From: Shewanella waksmanii ATCC BAA-643
GTDB taxonomy: Bacteria > Pseudomonadota > Gammaproteobacteria > Enterobacterales > Shewanellaceae
Length of the DNA: 64,000 nt
Assembly (NCBI RefSeq): GCF_000518805.1
Contig: NZ_JAEH01000017.1
Span: 1 to 64,000 of the forward strand
Reading direction: 5' to 3'
Below are positions 57,368-64,000 of this stretch, piece after piece. The position numbers were made by a program, and so were the translations under genes. Each line of letters opens with the position of its first letter. Within the stretch, counting starts at the first letter, position 1. Under the pieces are notes generated by a model that ran no database searches, was not told the origin of the DNA, and saw only the letters and a list, made by a program, of their open reading frames with translations.

Positions 57368-58459
57368 ATGCAGCAAGATACAATCAACAACGTCCATATT
57401 AGTTCTGAGAAAGTGTTAGTCACGCCAAGTGAACTTAAGCAGCAATTGCCCCTATCGGACTCTGCCTATCATTACGTGCTAAATGCGCGTAAAACGGTGG
57501 CGGATATTGTGCACAAGCGCGATAACCGCGTGTTGATCGTTACCGGTCCATGCTCGATTCACGACATTGAGTCAGCGAAAGAGTACGCACTTAAGCTAAA
57601 AACCTTACATGATGAACTGGCCGATGAGTTCTACATCCTAATGCGGGTGTACTTTGAAAAGCCACGTACCACGGTTGGCTGGAAAGGCATGATCAACGAT
57701 CCGGATATGGACGAGTCGTTCGATGTTGAAAAGGGCTTACGCCAAGCCCGAGAGCTAATGATATGGCTGGCGGAATTAGGCTTACCAGTGGCGACCGAAG
57801 CGCTGGATCCAATTAGCCCTCAGTACTTGTCAGAGTTAGTGACTTGGTCAGCCATTGGTGCACGTACCACCGAGTCACAGACGCACCGCGAGATGGCGTC
57901 TGGTCTTTCTATGCCAGTGGGCTTTAAAAATGGCACTGACGGTAAACTGGGTGTAGCAATTAATGCCCTTGAATCTGCGGCCAGTGGCCATCGCTTCATG
58001 GGGATTAACCAACAAGGGCAGGTGGCTTTACTGCAAACCGCCGGCAATCCTGACGGTCATGTGATTTTACGAGGTGGTAAACAGCCTAATTACGATGCAC
58101 ATAGCGTTGCTGAATGTGAGCGCCAACTGCATGGTGCCAATCTAAATGCTCGTTTGGTTGTAGATTGTAGTCACGGTAATTCGAATAAAGATCATAATCG
58201 TCAGCCCCTTGTTTGCCGTGATGTGTTTGAACAGATCCTCAATGGTAATCAATCGATTATTGGGGTCATGTTGGAAAGTCACCTTAATGCAGGTAATCAA
58301 AGCAGCAGTCAGCCAATGAGCGAACTTGCATATGGTGTGTCAGTTACTGACGCCTGCATTAATTGGCAAGATACCGAAACCCTTTTACGTGAAGGCGCGC
58401 AACAATTAGCATCGGTTTTACCCAGCAGATTTGATATGCTCAAAGCAGTTAACGCGTGA
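57368..58459 (+). CDS. aroF: DAHP synthase, class I-alpha (AroF type)
   Basis: This 363-residue enzyme condenses PEP with erythrose 4-phosphate in the first step of aromatic synthesis. Active-site motifs are intact: GPCSIHD, RVYFEKPRTTVGWKG, TEALDP, SAIGARTTESQTHREMASG, GFKNGTDG, DCSHGNSNKD. It matches E. coli AroF from its first residues (MQQDTINNVHI), which sets ATG 57368 rather than GTG 57359 as start. Pairing with tyrA 14 bp downstream suggests the tyrosine-sensitive isoenzyme. A strong palindrome lies about 60 bp upstream. Confidence 0.95.
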   Translation: MQQDTINNVHISSEKVLVTPSELKQQLPLSDSAYHYVLNARKTVADIVHKRDNRVLIVTGPCSIHDIESAKEYALKLKTLHDELADEFYILMRVYFEKPRTTVGWKGMINDPDMDESFDVEKGLRQARELMIWLAELGLPVATEALDPISPQYLSELVTWSAIGARTTESQTHREMASGLSMPVGFKNGTDGKLGVAINALESAASGHRFMGINQQGQVALLQTAGNPDGHVILRGGKQPNYDAHSVAECERQLHGANLNARLVVDCSHGNSNKDHNRQPLVCRDVFEQILNGNQSIIGVMLESHLNAGNQSSSQPMSELAYGVSVTDACINWQDTETLLREGAQQLASVLPSRFDMLKAVNA

Positions 58460-58473
58460 AGGAAAGCCGGTAA

Positions 58474-59613
58474 ATGAATGAGAAAACCACAGCTGAATTA
58501 GAGAAGTTGCGTGGCCATATTGATAACGTGGATCAGCAGTTACTGCATCTATTAAGAAAAAGACTCGATCTGGTGGCGCAAGTGGGCGCGGTAAAACATG
58601 GTGCCGGGTTACCGATTTATGCCCCTCAACGCGAAGCGGCAATGTTGGCCAAGCGTCGCGAAGAGGCTGTGGGTATGGATGTATCGCCGCAGCTGATTGA
58701 AGATATTTTGCGCCGTTTGATGCGCGAATCTTATCTTAATGAGAAAGATGTCGGCTTTAAGCAAGTGAAAGCTGATCTGGGGCCGGTAGTTATTGTTGGT
58801 GGCGAGGGTAAATTAGGCGGCCTATTTTCACAGATGCTGACACTGTCCGGTTATGAGGTTCGTAGCCTTGATAAAGACGACTGGCAACAAGCAGATGCCA
58901 TTTTTGATGGTGCCGGGTTAGTGATTGTCACTGTGCCAATCTCTATTACCTGTGAGGTGATACTAAATCAGTTAAACAACTTACCGCCAGCGTGTATTTT
59001 GGCCGATTTAACTTCAATTAAGTCAGCACCACTTGATGCGATGTTAACTGCACACCAAGGTCCTGTGCTGGGGCTTCACCCCATGTTTGGACCTGATGTG
59101 GGAAGCTTAGCAAAACAGGTGGTGGTGGTGTGTCATGGTCGCGGCAGCGAGCAATATGCTTGGCTACTGGAGCAAATAAAGATCTGGGGCGCACGCTTAG
59201 TAGAAGCTGAAGCGGATAAGCATGATAAAGCGATGCAGCTCGTGCAGGCCATGCGCCACTTTTCATCGTTTGTTTATGGTCTTAATTTGTACCGCGAAGA
59301 AGCAGATATTGATGCCTTGTTGCAGTTTAGCTCGCCGATTTATCGCCTCGAACTGGCCATGGTGGGACGGCTATTTGCTCAAAGCCCTGAATTGTACGCT
59401 GATATTATCTTTGCCCAGTCAGAGAGTATGGTGGCAATCAGTGACTATTTAGACAATTACAGCCAAGCGCTGTCGATGCTAAAGCAAGGTGATAGGCAAG
59501 GGTTTATCGACCAGTTCCAAGAAGTGGCGAATTGGTTTGGCGATTTCGCGCCACAGTTCCAACGTGAAAGTCGGGCCATGCTGCAATCGGTCAATGATAT
59601 GAAGACTAATTAG
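58474..59613 (+). CDS. tyrA: Bifunctional chorismate mutase / prephenate dehydrogenase (T-protein)
   Basis: The 379-residue TyrA has an N-terminal AroQ chorismate mutase domain ([31 protein letters not shown], about 8-95) and a C-terminal NAD-dependent prephenate dehydrogenase (Rossmann [14 protein letters not shown], then [21 protein letters not shown]). It makes 4-hydroxyphenylpyruvate for tyrosine. It is cotranscribed with aroF, as in E. coli, and is followed by a terminator. Confidence 0.97.
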   Translation: MNEKTTAELEKLRGHIDNVDQQLLHLLRKRLDLVAQVGAVKHGAGLPIYAPQREAAMLAKRREEAVGMDVSPQLIEDILRRLMRESYLNEKDVGFKQVKADLGPVVIVGGEGKLGGLFSQMLTLSGYEVRSLDKDDWQQADAIFDGAGLVIVTVPISITCEVILNQLNNLPPACILADLTSIKSAPLDAMLTAHQGPVLGLHPMFGPDVGSLAKQVVVVCHGRGSEQYAWLLEQIKIWGARLVEAEADKHDKAMQLVQAMRHFSSFVYGLNLYREEADIDALLQFSSPIYRLELAMVGRLFAQSPELYADIIFAQSESMVAISDYLDNYSQALSMLKQGDRQGFIDQFQEVANWFGDFAPQFQRESRAMLQSVNDMKTN

Positions 59614-59632
59614 CATTTAGATATCGACATCT

Positions 59633-59657
59633 AAGGGAGCCATTGGCTCCCTTTTTT
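59633..59657 (+). terminator. Rho-independent terminator of aroF-tyrA
   Basis: AAGGGAGCC (59633-59641) pairs with GGCTCCCTT (59645-59653) around ATT, with a T-run following. Confidence 0.92.
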
Positions 59658-59732
59658 GTATGAAATTAGTTTAAGTTATTAATATTTATAAGGAATAAAC
59701 TTGTTTAACCTTGTAATTACGACAATGCTAAT

Positions 59733-59746
59733 TTGATCTAACTCAT
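59733..59746 (+). promoter_or_regulatory. Possible FNR/EtrA half-conserved site upstream of hcp
   Basis: TTGATctaaCTCAT matches FNR consensus TTGAT-N4-ATCAA well in the left half and only partly in the right. It lies about 110 bp before hcp. FNR-type control of hcp is known in enterics. Confidence 0.35.
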
Positions 59747-59811
59747 AGTTTTGTCGATCAATTACAAAAAACACTTAGCGTCAGGTTATCGGCGCAGTAC
59801 ACTGTTTTTAA

Positions 59812-59834
59812 AACATGCAAATAAAAAGCATGAT
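59812..59834. promoter_or_regulatory. NsrR operator candidate upstream of hcp
   Basis: AACATGCAAATAAAAAGCATGAT has ATGC and GCAT separated by exactly 9 bp, as in the NsrR consensus (AAGATGCATTTAAAATGCATCTT), with A/T-rich flanks. It lies 20 bp before the hcp ATG. hcp is the most conserved target of the nitric-oxide-sensing repressor NsrR, so the context supports the call. Confidence 0.65.
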
Positions 59835-59853
59835 TAAAAACAGGAGCCGTAAA

Positions 59854-61518
59854 ATGTTTTGTATTCAGTGTGAGCAGACAATCCGAACCCCAGCTGGCGA
59901 TGGCTGTAGTTATTCTCAAGGTATGTGCGGCAAGCTGGCCGATACCTCAGATCTACAAGACCTGCTAATTTATCAACTTCAAGGGGTGTCAGCTTATGCT
60001 GAAAAAGCCCGCGAATTTGGCATTATTGATCATGATGTTGATACCTTTGTACCAAAAGCCTTTTTCTCAACATTGACCAACGTAAACTTTGATGACGAAC
60101 GTTTGGTTGAATACGCTCAACAAGCTCACCAGTACCGTAATAGCTTAAAAGCCCAATACGAAGCCGCTTGCACAGCAGCAGGTAAAACACCAGACACTAT
60201 GATTGCTGCGGCTAACTTGGTGTTAGCGACAGCGAAACCTGAAATGCTCACTCAAGCTGTTGATGCGGCGCCTAACCGTGGTCATCAAGATGTGCATGAA
60301 GATATCATCGGCTTACGCTTACTTTGCCTATATGGCCTAAAAGGCGCGGCAGCATACATGGAGCATGCGCGGGTGTTAGATCAAACTGATGCTGAAGTCG
60401 CTGGTGAGTTCCATAAAATCATGGCGTTTCTTGGCTCAGATTCTGTGGATGCTGACAAACTGTTTGCCACTGCAATGGACATTGGCCAGTTAAACTATCG
60501 TGTGATGGCGATGCTAGATACCGGTGAAACTGATGCATTTGGTCATCCAGAGCCAACACAAGTGAATACTGTGGCAGTGAAAGGCAAAGCGATTTTGGTG
60601 TCTGGCCATGATATGAAAGATCTTGAACTGATTCTGCAGCAAACTGAAGGCAAAGGGGTTAACGTATTCACCCACGGTGAAATGCTGCCAGCCCTCGCGT
60701 ATCCAACGTTTAAGAAGTACCCCCATTTAGTCGGCAACTACGGCAGCGCGTGGCAAAACCAGCAAAAAGAGTTTGCTAACTTCCCTGGCGCTATTGTCAT
60801 GACCTCTAACTGCATTATCGATCCTAATGTGGGAAACTATGGCGACCGTATCTTTACTCGCAGCATTGTGGGCTGGCCGGGAGTGACCCACGTTGAAGGT
60901 GAAGACTTCTCTGCTGTGGTAGATAAAGCCTTAGCATTAGAAGGCTTTGCCTATGATGAGATCCCCCATATGATCACCATCGGCTTTGCCCGCAATGCGC
61001 TTATGGAAGCTGCGCCTGCCGTAGTGGAAAACGTTAAGAACGGCTCAATCAAGCACTTCTTCTTAGTGGGTGGCTGTGACGGCGACAAGAACGAGCGAAG
61101 CTACTTCACTGATATCGCGAAGTCTGCGCCTAAAGACTCGATCATCATGACCTTAGGCTGTGGTAAGTATAAGTTTAACAAACTGGCCTTCGGTGATATC
61201 AACGGTATCCCACGCTTACTCGATATTGGTCAATGCAATGATGCTTATAGTGCGATTCAATTGGCTATTGCGTTATCTGAAGTGTTTGAGTGCGAAATTA
61301 ATGAGCTACCTTTGAGCCTAGTGTTGTCGTGGTTTGAGCAAAAGGCGATTGTTATCTTGCTTACCCTACTGTCGCTTGGGGTGAAAAACATCCGTACTGG
61401 GCCCACACCACCGGCTTTCTTAACGCCTAACTTAGTGAAGGCGCTAGAAGATAAATTTGGCTTGAAAACGACCACCACAGTCGAAGCCGATCTCAATGAC
61501 ATTTTGAACGTCGCATAG
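59854..61518 (+). CDS. hcp: Hybrid cluster protein Hcp (hydroxylamine / NO reductase)
   Basis: This 554-residue class II Hcp has N-terminal cysteines C3, C6, C18 and C25 (C-x2-C-x11-C-x6-C), as in E. coli. The hybrid-cluster ligands lie in [41 protein letters not shown] and GQCNDAYSA. It reduces hydroxylamine or nitric oxide and modulates S-nitrosylation. ATG 59854 ([14 protein letters not shown] upstream) is correct. The frame open from 59815 would overlap the operator. The reductase gene hcr follows, separated by a terminator. Confidence 0.96.
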   Translation: MFCIQCEQTIRTPAGDGCSYSQGMCGKLADTSDLQDLLIYQLQGVSAYAEKAREFGIIDHDVDTFVPKAFFSTLTNVNFDDERLVEYAQQAHQYRNSLKAQYEAACTAAGKTPDTMIAAANLVLATAKPEMLTQAVDAAPNRGHQDVHEDIIGLRLLCLYGLKGAAAYMEHARVLDQTDAEVAGEFHKIMAFLGSDSVDADKLFATAMDIGQLNYRVMAMLDTGETDAFGHPEPTQVNTVAVKGKAILVSGHDMKDLELILQQTEGKGVNVFTHGEMLPALAYPTFKKYPHLVGNYGSAWQNQQKEFANFPGAIVMTSNCIIDPNVGNYGDRIFTRSIVGWPGVTHVEGEDFSAVVDKALALEGFAYDEIPHMITIGFARNALMEAAPAVVENVKNGSIKHFFLVGGCDGDKNERSYFTDIAKSAPKDSIIMTLGCGKYKFNKLAFGDINGIPRLLDIGQCNDAYSAIQLAIALSEVFECEINELPLSLVLSWFEQKAIVILLTLLSLGVKNIRTGPTPPAFLTPNLVKALEDKFGLKTTTTVEADLNDILNVA

Positions 61519-61526
61519 TGTGTCAG

Positions 61527-61554
61527 CGCCCACTGTTCTGGTGGGCGTTTTTTT
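61527..61554 (+). terminator. Intrinsic terminator between hcp and hcr
   Basis: CGCCCAC (61527-61533) pairs with GTGGGCG (61541-61547), followed by seven T. It lies inside the hcp-hcr unit, 9 nt past the hcp stop, and should reduce hcr expression relative to hcp. Confidence 0.85.
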
Positions 61555-61577
61555 CCAATTTCTATAGGGTCAGGGTT

Positions 61578-62627
61578 ATGAATAGCCAGTTGTTGAATTC
61601 CGCCACGTGGCAACATGGTGAGGTGAGGCTTGTTTGTGTTGAGCGTTGGCACGAAACCCACGATGTGGTCAGTTATCGCTTTCAAGCCGAGCAGCCAGTA
61701 AAGTTTCAATTTAAGCCTGGGCAATTTATTACGCTGTTGTTGGATATCCAAGGAGAACGTGTCGCCAGAAGCTACACTATCTCGTCATCACCATCGCGAC
61801 CATACTCAATTGTTGTGACCATCAAGTCCATTGCTGACGGACTCGTATCTAACTACCTTGCAAATAATCTGCAAGTCGGCCACCGAGTGCTGGCCACAGG
61901 ACCAGACGGTGTATTTAACCTTGTGGATATCGAAACGGATAAGTACCTGTTTTTGAGCGCTGGCAGTGGTATCACCCCCATGTACTCGATGTCTCGTTGG
62001 TTAGAGGATACTCAAAAAGGCAGTGATGTCGCGTTTCTGCACAGCGCTAAATCGACAAGAGATTTAGTGTTTCACCGTGATTTGAAGCAGTTTGAACAGC
62101 ATAATCAAAACTTCCATCTGGCTTATACGTTAGAAGAAGGTGAGCTGCAAGATGGCAGTTCAGTCACCGCGGGTCGCTTTAGTATTGAGTGGTTGACAGA
62201 GCAAGTGGCTGATTTTCAATCTCGAACCATATTTGTTTGCGGGCCAGCGCCTTATATGGATGCCGTTAAAGCGCAGCTGCAACAAGCAGGTTTTGATATG
62301 AGCCGCTTTTACCAAGAGAGCTTTGGTGGTGCGCCGACTGCAACAGCGAGCAGCCCAAGTGATGATGCAACGCCTTTCATGCTACATATTAGCGACAAGC
62401 AGATTGAATTGAGCCTAGATCAGAGCCTACTAGATGGCATTGAAAAGCTAGGCTTGCCCATTATTGCAGCGTGCCGCTCAGGTGTATGTGGGGCATGTAA
62501 ATGTAAGGTCATAAAAGGCGAGGTTGAATCTTCGAGCCAAATGGCATTAACCAGCGATGAGATTGAGCAAGGTTACGTGCTGGCTTGTTCCACCAAGATC
62601 CGCTCAGATGCATTAGTTGAGCTTTAA
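61578..62627 (+). CDS. hcr: NADH oxidoreductase for Hcp (Hcr)
   Basis: This 349-residue flavoprotein transfers electrons from NADH to Hcp. The FAD-binding ferredoxin-reductase domain (GQFITLLLD, RSYTISSSP) and NAD domain (LSAGSGITPMYSM, FVCGPAPYMDAV) are followed by a plant-type [2Fe-2S] ferredoxin domain with CRSGVCGACKCKV and a final LACSTK (four cysteines). ATG 61578 with AGGG upstream gives the normal length. The frame open from 61518 would read through the terminator hairpin and is rejected. Confidence 0.94.
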   Translation: MNSQLLNSATWQHGEVRLVCVERWHETHDVVSYRFQAEQPVKFQFKPGQFITLLLDIQGERVARSYTISSSPSRPYSIVVTIKSIADGLVSNYLANNLQVGHRVLATGPDGVFNLVDIETDKYLFLSAGSGITPMYSMSRWLEDTQKGSDVAFLHSAKSTRDLVFHRDLKQFEQHNQNFHLAYTLEEGELQDGSSVTAGRFSIEWLTEQVADFQSRTIFVCGPAPYMDAVKAQLQQAGFDMSRFYQESFGGAPTATASSPSDDATPFMLHISDKQIELSLDQSLLDGIEKLGLPIIAACRSGVCGACKCKVIKGEVESSSQMALTSDEIEQGYVLACSTKIRSDALVEL

Positions 62628-62701
62628 TATTTGCGCATTGCTCAGGTTGGCAGTATTGTTAAAGTAGAGTGTAAAAACTGATTCTTTGATGGAGCGCTGC
62701 A

Positions 62702-63037
62702 ATGCTATCAACCTCTTCAGGTAATGCGGTAATAAATGACTTGAGCCTTGGCCACTTGCTATATGGGCTTATGGCGGCGTTTCCGGTATTTTTTTTACCG
62801 CCTTTGCTTAGCCTCGTCATCAACTATGGCCAGAAACCCGCCCTGATGGATGAGGTTTTATATACCCATATTCGCTGGCAGCGCTGGTCTATTGTAGCGA
62901 CCCTAGCCATGCTGGCTGTAAGCTATATTGTGCCGTTAGTCTGGCTGAGTATTGCGATGGCTGCGGTGGCAATGCTTTGGTATTGCCATCGAGTTTTGAA
63001 AGGTTGGCTGCTATTGGTTGAAGGCAAGCGCGTTTAA
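62702..63037 (+). CDS. Small inner-membrane protein of unknown function
   Basis: This 111-residue protein has three likely membrane helices (about 17-40, 63-80, 82-98) separated by a short charged loop (YGQKPALMDEVLYTHIRWQRW). The layout recalls the DUF4870 group of small membrane proteins, but this is only resemblance. ATG 62702 is preceded by TGGAG. It is followed by a bidirectional terminator and is probably monocistronic or a read-through from hcr. Confidence 0.75.
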   Translation: MLSTSSGNAVINDLSLGHLLYGLMAAFPVFFLPPLLSLVINYGQKPALMDEVLYTHIRWQRWSIVATLAMLAVSYIVPLVWLSIAMAAVAMLWYCHRVLKGWLLLVEGKRV

Positions 63038-63050
63038 ACCCATACCACTA

Positions 63051-63075
63051 AAAAAGGAGCAATAGGCTCCTTTTT
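63051..63075. terminator. Bidirectional terminator between the small membrane protein gene and pheA
   Basis: AAAAAGGAGC (63051-63060) pairs with GCTCCTTTTT (63066-63075) around AATAG, between convergent genes. It can serve both directions. Confidence 0.88.
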
Positions 63076-63107
63076 GCGTTTTATGCCCGTGAGGACAAGG
63101 GTTGTTA

Positions 63108-64000
63108 CTAACTATACAAGGCCGTTAAGGTTTGCGCGCTCAATGTTAAACTGCTATCGAGTGATTCCGCTTCCTCTGCAAGATTCAATATGACCCCGTC
63201 AGCATGTAACTGTTTTGCCGCAACGGCCACCGCGCCAACTTGTGCAGTTGGTGTCGCGTAACAAGGGTTAACCATAACGGGTAAGTGACTCAGCGCTTTA
63301 ATACTTACTAAGGCTGAAAGATCGAGCGCGGGCATGGCATCATCGTTAAAGGTTCGCACCCCTGACTCACACAAGACCAATTGTTGATTTCCTTGAGAAA
63401 GGATTAGGTCCGCCGCATTGAGAAACTCCTCAGTACTGGCCATAGTATTACGCTCCAGAATGACTGGAATGTGTAAAGATCCCACCTGTTTGAGCAGTGA
63501 CTCATTAACCATAAGTTTGCCAGTGATCATGATGAGGGCTGCGAACTCAGTGGCTAGCTTTAGCTCATTTTCTTGCTCAATGGCAATAATGGCTTCAAGA
63601 CCAAACTGGTCAAGGGCGCGTTTTAGGCTAGCTAAATTACGGGTGACATCACTTTGGCGACTTAAGCCTTCTACGACAACACCTTGGAAGCCGGCTTCTT
63701 TAATTTGCTTGGCTTTTTGGCTATACAGCTCTGGAGATTGTGGCAAAGATAATTGCGCAATAGCACCGAATTGTTGCTCACCAATTTGCAGTTGGCCACT
63801 GATGATCTGGGTTGCACTTTGTTTGTAAGCTTTGCTGTATCTGGTTTGAGCGCTGACGCTGCTAGCTGGTTTTACTTGCTGTTCGCGACTTGTATTTGGC
63901 TCAATCATTAACTGACTATTGCTCAATTGTGTGGGGTCTACGGTTTCACACGGATAGCAGCCTAGTACCTTGATAAACCGGGTGATTCGCTCAAGTTCTT
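63108..64000 (-). CDS. pheA: PheA C-terminus fused to a degenerate DAHP synthase-like domain (partial)
   Basis: The frame is open to the window edge. Just inside it reads ELERITRFIKVLGCYPCET, which matches the end of the E. coli chorismate mutase/prephenate dehydratase PheA (ITRSMKVLGCYPSEN). Instead of stopping, it continues about 270 residues into a domain that aligns with class I-beta DAHP synthase (LNAADLILSQGNQQLVLCESG, ALDLSALVSIKALSHLPVMV, HADGVILN). Active-site motifs are lost: LKRG reads LERN, ERGIRTF reads ESGVRTF, DPSHATG reads NPCYATP, and the EVHP and GPCS motifs are absent. TTG 63926 and ATG 63908 lack a ribosome-binding site, so a separate gene is unlikely. The extension may regulate the enzyme or bind a partner. 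The true start lies beyond 64000. Confidence 0.85.
   Translation of the reverse strand, partial: ELERITRFIKVLGCYPCETVDPTQLSNSQLMIEPNTSREQQVKPASSVSAQTRYSKAYKQSATQIISGQLQIGEQQFGAIAQLSLPQSPELYSQKAKQIKEAGFQGVVVEGLSRQSDVTRNLASLKRALDQFGLEAIIAIEQENELKLATEFAALIMITGKLMVNESLLKQVGSLHIPVILERNTMASTEEFLNAADLILSQGNQQLVLCESGVRTFNDDAMPALDLSALVSIKALSHLPVMVNPCYATPTAQVGAVAVAAKQLHADGVILNLAEEAESLDSSLTLSAQTLTALYS

Noticed and set aside
63908..63926. Independent start (TTG 63926 or ATG 63908) for the DAHP synthase-like domain
   Set aside because: Neither has a ribosome-binding site, and the same frame upstream encodes the PheA C-terminal tail up to the window edge with no stop.

Overview
The window is bacterial chromosome from a gammaproteobacterium of the genus Shewanella. 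From memory, the gene order (gltBD, yhcC, hptA, oxyR, cyaC, mutH, rppH, ptsP, thyA, nhaA, nhaR, sdhE, nadB, rpoE-rseABC, lepAB, rnc, era, recO, pdxJ, acpS, corB, ypjD, ffh, rpsP-rimM-trmD-rplS, aroF-tyrA, hcp-hcr, pheA) matches the S. oneidensis backbone almost step for step. No rRNA, tRNA, CRISPR array, insertion sequence with a transposase, or prophage was seen.

Layout. 1-11.4 kb: glutamate synthase (gltBD, leftward), a radical SAM gene, the Arc phosphotransfer protein gene hptA, oxyR, a membrane-anchored class III cyclase and mutH. 11.4-23.6 kb: an AT-rich gap with DnaA-box-like sites, rppH-ptsP, a TSUP permease, thyA, two tandem nhaA paralogues with a small exported protein and nhaR, then sdhE-ygfX and convergent nadB. 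23.9-33.4 kb: the sigma-E operon followed by lepA-lepB-rnc-era-recO-pdxJ-acpS. 33.5-36.8 kb: an accessory stretch with an RraA-like protein, a histidine-rich metal exporter with a MarR regulator and paired operators, a DUF962/Mpo1-like protein and a short inverted-repeat element. 36.8-40.7 kb: corB, ypjD and ffh. 40.7-54.8 kb: a larger accessory block between ffh and rpsP, with a complete RND efflux system, a small exported protein, a phospholipase D lipoprotein, a carboxylesterase-like lipoprotein that has lost its catalytic Ser and His, an outer-membrane barrel protein and a patatin lipoprotein. 55-64 kb: the rpsP ribosomal operon, aroF-tyrA, hcp-hcr under a likely NsrR site, a small membrane protein, and the 3' end of pheA.

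Most notable observations. (1) The reading frame at the right edge is the C-terminus of prephenate dehydratase PheA, and it continues without a stop into a domain homologous to class I-beta DAHP synthase that has lost nearly all active-site residues. This appears to be a P-protein fused to a degenerate DAHP synthase. (2) The 700-residue type B carboxylesterase-like lipoprotein has GQGAG in place of GESAG and Asn in place of the catalytic His. It is a bacterial pseudo-esterase with the same Ser-to-Gly change as neuroligins. (3) The metal exporter-marR operon has two near-identical 11-bp palindromes 32 bp apart. (4) Two copies of a roughly 300-bp element with the perfect terminal repeat TACCAATCAGTATAA flank conserved genes.

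Several starts were moved to codons with better ribosome-binding sites or family matches: hptA, oxyR, rppH, rnc, marR, the RND adaptor, the RND outer-membrane factor, the barrel protein, aroF, hcp and hcr.
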